From: Bacteroidales bacterium | GTDB taxonomy: Bacteria; Bacteroidota; Bacteroidia; Bacteroidales; UBA1715 | Reading direction: 5' to 3' | Length of the DNA: 39,985 nt | Assembly (NCBI GenBank): GCA_027858745.1 | Contig: JAQICB010000018.1 | Location: 1-39,985, forward strand | Part shown: positions 34,729-39,985 of the stretch, piece after piece | Position numbering within the stretch: position 1 is the first letter of the stretch | Layout of the letters: each line of letters starts with the position of its first letter | Notes under the pieces: generated by a model | Database searches by the model: none | What the model saw: the letters and a program-made list of their open reading frames with translations, nothing else | Told to the model about the DNA's origin: nothing | Position numbers and translations under genes: made by a program

Positions 34729-37014
34729 ATGAAATATTCAAAACACATACTTTTTATCGTTTTCTGTTTCGGATTTCAAATAGTAATGTCGCAATCACTT
34801 CGAAAAGCAGATGTTGAATTTGAAAATAAAAACTATATGGTTGCTGCTAAAATGTACGAGCAAGTATTTCCAAAAATTAAGGATAAAGACGAGATTTTAG
34901 AAACTGCATACAAAATTGGAGAATGTTATCGTCTTATAAACAGATACAACAAAGCCAATACTTGGTATAAAAAAGCTGTTGACCGACGATATAAAGAGAA
35001 TGATGTTCAGTTTAAATATGCTTTGACCCTCATGATGGCTGAAGAATATAAACTTGCCGATAAAATGCTCAAGCAATACATGAATACTCGTCCGAGTGAA
35101 GAGCTGAAAGAAATGGCAAAACTTAAAATGAAATCATGCTCGTTTGCACTTAAAAGTACCGACAGTGCCCGTTTCACCGCACGAAATCTTCAGGAAATAA
35201 ATACCCGGGCAAATGATTTTGCTCCAACCACAGTAAAAGAGAAAATTGTATTTACTTCGTCTCGATATACCCGCGACAGTGTTACCTACAGAATTACTGG
35301 TGACGGATTTGAGAATCTGTATGAAACTCGATTCGACAGGGAAACAGAACTGTTTACAAAAGCAGACTTACTCAATGGAGCCATAAACTCAGATATCAAC
35401 AATGGTACACTTGTCTTTGACCCTAAACGAAACATAGGCTATTTTATGCAATGCAACGGTCTGAGCGGAAAAGACAAAAATTGCAATATTTATGTTTCTG
35501 AATTTAACGAACAAGATAATATATGGATTCGTCCCGAGATTTTTCAACATAACTCCAAAGAATACAGTTCGGGGCACCCGGCACTAAGCCCTGACGGCAA
35601 TACTCTTTATTTTGTTTCAAACAATCCTGAAGGTTTGGGCGGAACAGATATTTGGGTATGCAGTCGTTCAGACGATAATGCGTCGTGGAGCAAACCAGAA
35701 AATTTAGGTGAACCCATAAATACCTTTCTCGACGAAATGTTTCCATACATGTTTGATAATTCCGCTCTCTATTTTTCATCAAACGGACATATCGGGTATG
35801 GTGGGTTAGATATATATCTTGCAGAACGAAACGACTCGGTTTTTAATGAACCGGAAAATATGCAAAAACCATTTAATTCAAGTGCAGACGATTTCGGTAT
35901 TGTATTCGTAAATGGTCGTTCCGGATTATTTTCATCAAACAAAATCGGTGGTGTAGGACAAGATGATTTATATTATTTTGCAGCTCGCGGCGTTCATATT
36001 AGTGCTGCCGGAAGAGTTACAAACAACGAAACCGGAAAAGCAGTTGAAAATACGTTAGTCATTTTAACTGACCACACCGGCATATCCGATACGGTAACAA
36101 CAGACGAAGACGGGAAATATCAGTTCAATTTACTTAAACAAGAAATGGGCTACTACATGGTTTCGGTTAAAGATGATTACCTGAATCCTCAAAAACGCAC
36201 ATTTTCTACAAATGGTATAAACCAAGATATAATTCTTTCTTCAGCAAACGGATATGATCTCGATTTTGCTCTTACGCGAATTGAAAAAGGAAAAGAATAC
36301 AATATAAAAAACATCTATTATGATTTAGATAAATACTTCTTACGCCCAGAATCGGTTACCGAACTCGATAATGTTATCAATATATTAAACAACAATCCGG
36401 AAATTTGTATTCAAATCAATTCTCACACAGATGTGCGAGCTCCGGATAATTATAATGTTGTTCTTTCAAACAATCGAGCAAAATCTGTGGTTGATTATCT
36501 TGTCTCAAAAGAAATTGACACAGCACGTTTATCATGGCAAGGTTGGGGCGAAACAAAATTGGCAATACCAAATGCACAAACAGAAGAAGAGCATCAGGCC
36601 AACCGAAGAACAACATTTACTATCGTAAATTATGAACAATTACATTTAGGTGAAAAAGCAGTATTCCATCAACAAACAGTTGAACGAGTAGAGAAACAAC
36701 AAGCTCAAAAAAGAGGTGTTGAAGAACCGACGATTAACGGCGTATACTTCCGTTTACAAATTGCTGCTGCTCATAAACCATGCAACACGAAAATATTTGC
36801 GAAAATTAAAGATGCATTTCCGGAAACCGAAACATACTGTTCTCGATACCCAGATAGTTTTTATAAATACACCGTCGGTTATTTCTTGTTCTTAGATCAA
36901 GCAGAAGCAATGAAATCAAAAATTGATGCACTTGGCTATAATTCATTTATTGTTGCATACAAAAATGGACAAAGAATAACCATCAATGAAGCATTAAAAG
37001 AAATTAAAAATTAA
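34729..37014 (+). CDS. PorE-like OmpA family protein with SPOR-like tail
   Basis: 761 residues, periplasmic and probably peptidoglycan-bound. In order: a signal peptide (to about MSQS); TPR-like helices (about 22-140); WD40-like PD40 propeller strands (about 150-420, for example ALSPDGNTLYFVSNN); a carboxypeptidase-regulatory-like beta-sandwich (about 424-505); and an OmpA domain (about 515-640). The OmpA domain has the diaminopimelate-binding pattern NVVLSNNRAKSVVDYL. The first four match T9SS PorE, which links the secretion or attachment machinery to the cell wall. An additional segment at about 671-755 (YFRLQIAAA...FAKIKDAF, then TVGYFLFLDQAEAMK) looks like a SPOR domain. It lies 17 bases after the PKD gene and 10 bases before porP. 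Confidence 0.92.
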   Translation: MKYSKHILFIVFCFGFQIVMSQSLRKADVEFENKNYMVAAKMYEQVFPKIKDKDEILETAYKIGECYRLINRYNKANTWYKKAVDRRYKENDVQFKYALTLMMAEEYKLADKMLKQYMNTRPSEELKEMAKLKMKSCSFALKSTDSARFTARNLQEINTRANDFAPTTVKEKIVFTSSRYTRDSVTYRITGDGFENLYETRFDRETELFTKADLLNGAINSDINNGTLVFDPKRNIGYFMQCNGLSGKDKNCNIYVSEFNEQDNIWIRPEIFQHNSKEYSSGHPALSPDGNTLYFVSNNPEGLGGTDIWVCSRSDDNASWSKPENLGEPINTFLDEMFPYMFDNSALYFSSNGHIGYGGLDIYLAERNDSVFNEPENMQKPFNSSADDFGIVFVNGRSGLFSSNKIGGVGQDDLYYFAARGVHISAAGRVTNNETGKAVENTLVILTDHTGISDTVTTDEDGKYQFNLLKQEMGYYMVSVKDDYLNPQKRTFSTNGINQDIILSSANGYDLDFALTRIEKGKEYNIKNIYYDLDKYFLRPESVTELDNVINILNNNPEICIQINSHTDVRAPDNYNVVLSNNRAKSVVDYLVSKEIDTARLSWQGWGETKLAIPNAQTEEEHQANRRTTFTIVNYEQLHLGEKAVFHQQTVERVEKQQAQKRGVEEPTINGVYFRLQIAAAHKPCNTKIFAKIKDAFPETETYCSRYPDSFYKYTVGYFLFLDQAEAMKSKIDALGYNSFIVAYKNGQRITINEALKEIKN

Positions 37015-37024
37015 ATTTCACGCA

Positions 37025-37954
37025 ATGATTACACAACTCAAACATACTCGAAACATTTGTTTACTAATTTGTTGCATCATAAGTAGCATATGGGTTCATG
37101 CTCAAAATGATATTCAAATAAGTTATTTTATGAATAATGAATTAGCCTTTAACCCTTCATTTGCGGGTAGTAACGAAGGTGTTCAAGCCTCACTTCTCGC
37201 CCGTAAACAATGGATGAGTTTTGAAAAAGCACCGTTAACACAAACACTTCATGTTGATTATAAAAGTAAAATCGGTGGACTCGGGCTATATGTTATAAAT
37301 GACGGTTTAGGATATGAATGGTCAACACATGCGAAACTTTTATATGCATATCACATTACAATAGCCGAAGATATGCAATTGTCTGCAGGGTTGGGTGCGG
37401 GGCTTTACAATAAACAATTAGATGCATCTGAATTTGTATATCAATCTACAATAACAGATCCAAACGGTATATATCTGACCGAAAATTCACTTCACCCGAC
37501 AATTGATGTTGGTGTCAATCTTTCCTACAAAAATTTAGTTGCCGGCATATCATCAACACACATAAGTAATGGTATTGAAAAATCTGACTTTTCCAAATTT
37601 CCGCGACATTATTACGGATATGTTCAATATCAACATGACCTATCGAATAAAATTGATTTAGTTCCCACGCTCTATATTAAAAGTGGCGGGTACATAACAC
37701 AGTTCGAAGGCAATTGCAATGTATTTTTCAACAACAAATATTGGTTAGGTGCAACATATAGATATAATGAATCTGCTGTTATTCTAGCCGGTATAATTAT
37801 ACAAGAAACTATTAAAATCGGATACGCATATGATTACAGTATTGGTGAAATAAAACCACACAGTAATGGTAATCATGAGATAATTTTATCTATTCGAATG
37901 AATGCGGATAAAACCGACAAAAACTATTATCAAAGTACCCGTTTGTTTAACTAA
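37025..37954 (+). CDS. PorP/SprF family outer-membrane protein
   Basis: 309 residues. A signal peptide ends near WVHAQ, followed by NDIQISYFMNNELAFNPSFAGSN, the hallmark N-terminus of PorP/SprF proteins. The remainder alternates beta-strands typical of an outer-membrane barrel (LLARKQWMSFEKAP, then GLGLYVINDGLG, then LSAGLGAGLY). SprF is needed for the export or surface attachment of the adhesin SprB in Flavobacterium. By analogy this protein should serve the giant PKD protein encoded upstream. It ends the three-gene unit, 17 bases before the reductase gene. Confidence 0.94.
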   Translation: MITQLKHTRNICLLICCIISSIWVHAQNDIQISYFMNNELAFNPSFAGSNEGVQASLLARKQWMSFEKAPLTQTLHVDYKSKIGGLGLYVINDGLGYEWSTHAKLLYAYHITIAEDMQLSAGLGAGLYNKQLDASEFVYQSTITDPNGIYLTENSLHPTIDVGVNLSYKNLVAGISSTHISNGIEKSDFSKFPRHYYGYVQYQHDLSNKIDLVPTLYIKSGGYITQFEGNCNVFFNNKYWLGATYRYNESAVILAGIIIQETIKIGYAYDYSIGEIKPHSNGNHEIILSIRMNADKTDKNYYQSTRLFN

Positions 37955-37971
37955 AAAACAGTCATTTTTAT

Positions 37972-38904
37972 ATGCATATTGGAATTATTGGAATTGGTGG
38001 AATTGGTGGATATATAGGTTCAAAACTGTGTGCTGCTTATTCAAACAATTCCACACACAAAATAACATTTATCCAACGAGGCAGCCATGGTTCGGAAATT
38101 AAAAAAAACGGTCTCACATATATAGGTAAAACAACAGAAACCTACCGCCCCACCGCAGTATACGAAAGTATAGAAAACGCCGGTATATTTGATTCTGTTA
38201 TTCTCTGTACAAAAAGCCGAGATTTAGAACAGACGATTCAAGGAATCATTCCACACATTCATGCTGAAACCAGCATTTTAACTTTGTTGAATGGAGTAAA
38301 CAATGCACAACGAATACAAAAAATTATTCCGGAAAATCGAATTCTTCAAGGATGTATTTATGTGAGTGCATCAATAGAAAAACCGGGTTTTGTAAAACAA
38401 GTTGGCGGTGCAGGAAAAGTATTCTTCGGTCCTGAACACGAAAGTATTCAAGAAAAAGATACAGAATTACAAAGCGTTTTTTCAAATGCAAATATACCAA
38501 CAGTACTCACCGAAAAAATAACAATAGAAGTTTGGAAAAAATATTTATTCATTTCTACCTTTGCTACCATTACAAGTCGGTACAATAAACCTATCGGAGT
38601 ACTAGTTCGAGACCCAAAACATCTTGAAGAAACAAAAATATTGCTTACAGAAATGTTATCAGTGGCACATGCACTCTCCATTGATATTAACGAACACGAT
38701 GCTGAAAACGTTATTGATTTGGCTTTTAAAATACCGGAACAAACACGAACATCAATGCAACTCGATGTATATGGAGGGAAAAAAACCGAAATAGATATTT
38801 TAACCTATTATATAATTCAAAAAGCCGAAGAAACAAATATTTCGGTACCTTTACATACAGAAATGTACACCGAAATCATCAAGATTATAAACTCTCAACA
38901 ATAA
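37972..38904 (+). CDS. 2-Dehydropantoate 2-reductase family protein
   Basis: 310 residues. The Rossmann motif GIGGIGGYIG begins at residue 7 and EVWKKYLFIS contains the expected catalytic lysine region. The C-terminal helical domain (SMQLDVYGGKKTEID, near residues 262-276) matches ketopantoate reductases, which reduce 2-dehydropantoate with NADPH for pantothenate synthesis. Specificity is not certain, because several ApbA/PanE-like proteins have other substrates and no other pan genes are in the window. Its stop overlaps the start of rnhA by one base (TAATG), indicating translational coupling. Confidence 0.88.
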   Translation: MHIGIIGIGGIGGYIGSKLCAAYSNNSTHKITFIQRGSHGSEIKKNGLTYIGKTTETYRPTAVYESIENAGIFDSVILCTKSRDLEQTIQGIIPHIHAETSILTLLNGVNNAQRIQKIIPENRILQGCIYVSASIEKPGFVKQVGGAGKVFFGPEHESIQEKDTELQSVFSNANIPTVLTEKITIEVWKKYLFISTFATITSRYNKPIGVLVRDPKHLEETKILLTEMLSVAHALSIDINEHDAENVIDLAFKIPEQTRTSMQLDVYGGKKTEIDILTYYIIQKAEETNISVPLHTEMYTEIIKIINSQQ

Positions 38905-39539
38905 TGGCAAAACAAAAATTTTATGTTGTATGGCAAGGTGCCAAAACTGGTATTTTTGATAATTGGGACGAATGCAAAAAAGCCATACATGGTATTCCGG
39001 GAGCACAATATAAATCATTTACCTCATACGATGAGGCTTCGCAAGCATTTACACAAAAACCGGTCACAGCACACAGAGCGACACCTAAAAAAAAATCAAA
39101 ACAAGCCAACATAAAAAACCCACAATCAAGTTCAATACTCCGAAACAGCCTTTCTGTAGATGCAGCGTGCAGTGGAAATCCGGGAATTATGGAGTATAGA
39201 GGTGTCTATGTTAAAACAGGCGAAGAAGTTTTCAAGATAGGACCATATCAAAACGGAACAAATAATATTGGAGAATTTTTAGCACTTGTACATGGCTTAG
39301 CATTACTCAAAAAAATGAACAATCCTATTCCAATTTATTCAGACTCTATGACAGCTATGAGTTGGGTACGACAAAAAAAATGCAAATCAAAATTAATAGA
39401 AGATTCTCGCAACACAGAAATTTTCGAATTAATAGCTCGAGCCGAAAAATGGCTTCAAACTAATACCTATACAACACAAATTTTAAAATGGGATACCGCA
39501 CATTGGGGCGAAATTCCGGCAGATTTTGGAAGAAAATAG
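38904..39539 (+). CDS. rnhA: Ribonuclease H1 with viroplasmin-type RNA:DNA-binding domain
   Basis: 211 residues, eukaryote-like RNase HI architecture. Residues 5-48 (KFYVVWQGAKTGIFDNWDEC, then YKSFTSYDEASQAF) form the hybrid-binding domain. A basic linker follows, and from residue 80 comes the catalytic domain with Asp86 (SVDAACSGNPG), Glu124 (NIGEFLALVHG), Asp147 (IYSDSMTAMSW) and Asp207 (ADFGRK). All four acidic residues are present, so it should cleave RNA in RNA:DNA hybrids. It overlaps the end of the reductase gene by one base. Confidence 0.94.
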   Translation: MAKQKFYVVWQGAKTGIFDNWDECKKAIHGIPGAQYKSFTSYDEASQAFTQKPVTAHRATPKKKSKQANIKNPQSSSILRNSLSVDAACSGNPGIMEYRGVYVKTGEEVFKIGPYQNGTNNIGEFLALVHGLALLKKMNNPIPIYSDSMTAMSWVRQKKCKSKLIEDSRNTEIFELIARAEKWLQTNTYTTQILKWDTAHWGEIPADFGRK

Positions 39540-39627
39540 AATCGTATGAAATGTGTGTGTTTTAAAATAACTAAATTTCTTTATAGAATAATAAAAAAAC
39601 ATATTTTACATAAAAAATTAAAAGTCT

Positions 39628-39873
39628 ATGAAAAATTTAATATTATTATTATTTCTAGCAACTATAACATTCTCATGTACACGAGTTAAAGAAAAAACTA
39701 AGGAAACTATTAACGAAAGTGGTGAAATTGTTGGCAAATCTACGAGTGAATTTATTAAGGGTGTTTCAGATGGTGTAAAAGAAAGTCTTGCTTGTGAAAT
39801 AATACTGTCAGAAAATATAAGAACTCAAGGTCTATCATATGGCAAAACGGAAGTAACATCAAATTCAAAATAG
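39628..39873 (+). CDS. Small lipoprotein, probably truncated at its 3' end
   Basis: 81 residues. The signal peptide ends in the lipobox TFSC (Cys17), followed by the helical charged segment TRVKEKTKETINESGEIVGK, then FIKGVSDGVKESLACEI. A strand-like start (ENIRTQGLSYGKTEV) breaks off at a stop after SNSK, as if a longer C-terminal domain had been lost. The stop codon is followed within 20 bases by a repeated TTAGGCTGTT sequence. I do not recognise a function. Truncation is inference and needs an intact homologue to confirm. Confidence 0.6.
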   Translation: MKNLILLLFLATITFSCTRVKEKTKETINESGEIVGKSTSEFIKGVSDGVKESLACEIILSENIRTQGLSYGKTEVTSNSK

Positions 39874-39881
39874 GCTTAATA

Positions 39882-39939
39882 GACAAATGTTAGGCTGTTT
39901 TTCCTTAAATATTTCCAAGTGGACAAAAATTAGGCTGTT
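39882..39939 (+). repeat. Two near-identical 18-bp repeats, possible edge of a mobile element
   Basis: GACAAATGTTAGGCTGTT (39882-39899) and GACAAAAATTAGGCTGTT (39922-39939) match at 16 of 18 positions with a 40-base period. A third TAGGCT lies at 39871-39876. Downstream, the minus strand is open from the window edge to a stop at 39953 (last residues MKFIDAFLKV), which could be the end of a gene outside the window. Identity unknown. Confidence 0.45.
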
Positions 39940-39985
39940 AATTTCAGGAGTTTTACACTTTCAAAAAAGCATCAATAAACTTCAT

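Overview
The window looks like a piece of a Bacteroidota chromosome, most likely Bacteroidales or Marinilabiliales. It is AT-rich. It carries type IX secretion (T9SS) cargo signals of both kinds: a type A sorting domain and a gliding-motility-type (type B) C-terminus. It also has a PorE-like OmpA protein, a PorP/SprF protein, Bacteroidota-type lipoboxes, an oversized SecA, and promoters of the TTG-N18..20-TAnnTTTG type. No rRNA, CRISPR array, prophage or complete insertion sequence is visible.

Layout. 1-7976 is read leftwards: an electron-transfer flavoprotein / acyl-CoA dehydrogenase operon (etfB, etfA, acd), a secreted protein of unknown function, then an M23 peptidase followed by polyphosphate kinase. 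8096-11307 is read rightwards: alaS and a LEA-like lipoprotein. A both-ends-truncated cardiolipin synthase remnant (11310-11687) abuts a dispersed repeat. 11953-20432 is read rightwards: a T9SS-exported protein, fructosamine kinase plus a CstA-type transporter, NADP isocitrate dehydrogenase, the MeaB GTPase and NAD synthetase. secA (minus strand) and a CAU tRNA follow. 24743-30187 holds a beta-helix lipoprotein, a sialate O-acetylesterase and an MscS channel (both minus strand), and an Rrf2 regulator with cysK. 30416-37954 is a surface module: a 15-PKD giant protein, a PorE-like protein and a PorP/SprF protein. It is followed by a ketopantoate-reductase-like gene, RNase H1 and a probably truncated small lipoprotein at the right edge.

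How the genes work together. etfB-etfA-acd form a flavin electron-transfer unit for acyl-CoA oxidation or reduction, and the EtfB motif resembles that of bifurcating ETFs. Fructosamine kinase with CstA suggests uptake and repair of glycated amino acids or peptides. Rrf2-cysK is a self-contained cysteine-synthesis control unit. The PKD/PorE/PorP triplet resembles SprB/SprF-type modules, in which a giant adhesin is exported by T9SS and held at the surface by partner proteins.

The least-explained signals are a small dispersed element with AACCTGAGTTCGA termini (three copies plus a lone end), a repeated roughly 30-residue insertion in three PKD domains, and an 11-base G/C tract with an (AT)7 run just upstream of the sialate esterase. 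I did not find a clearly new defence system or a new enzymatic pathway.
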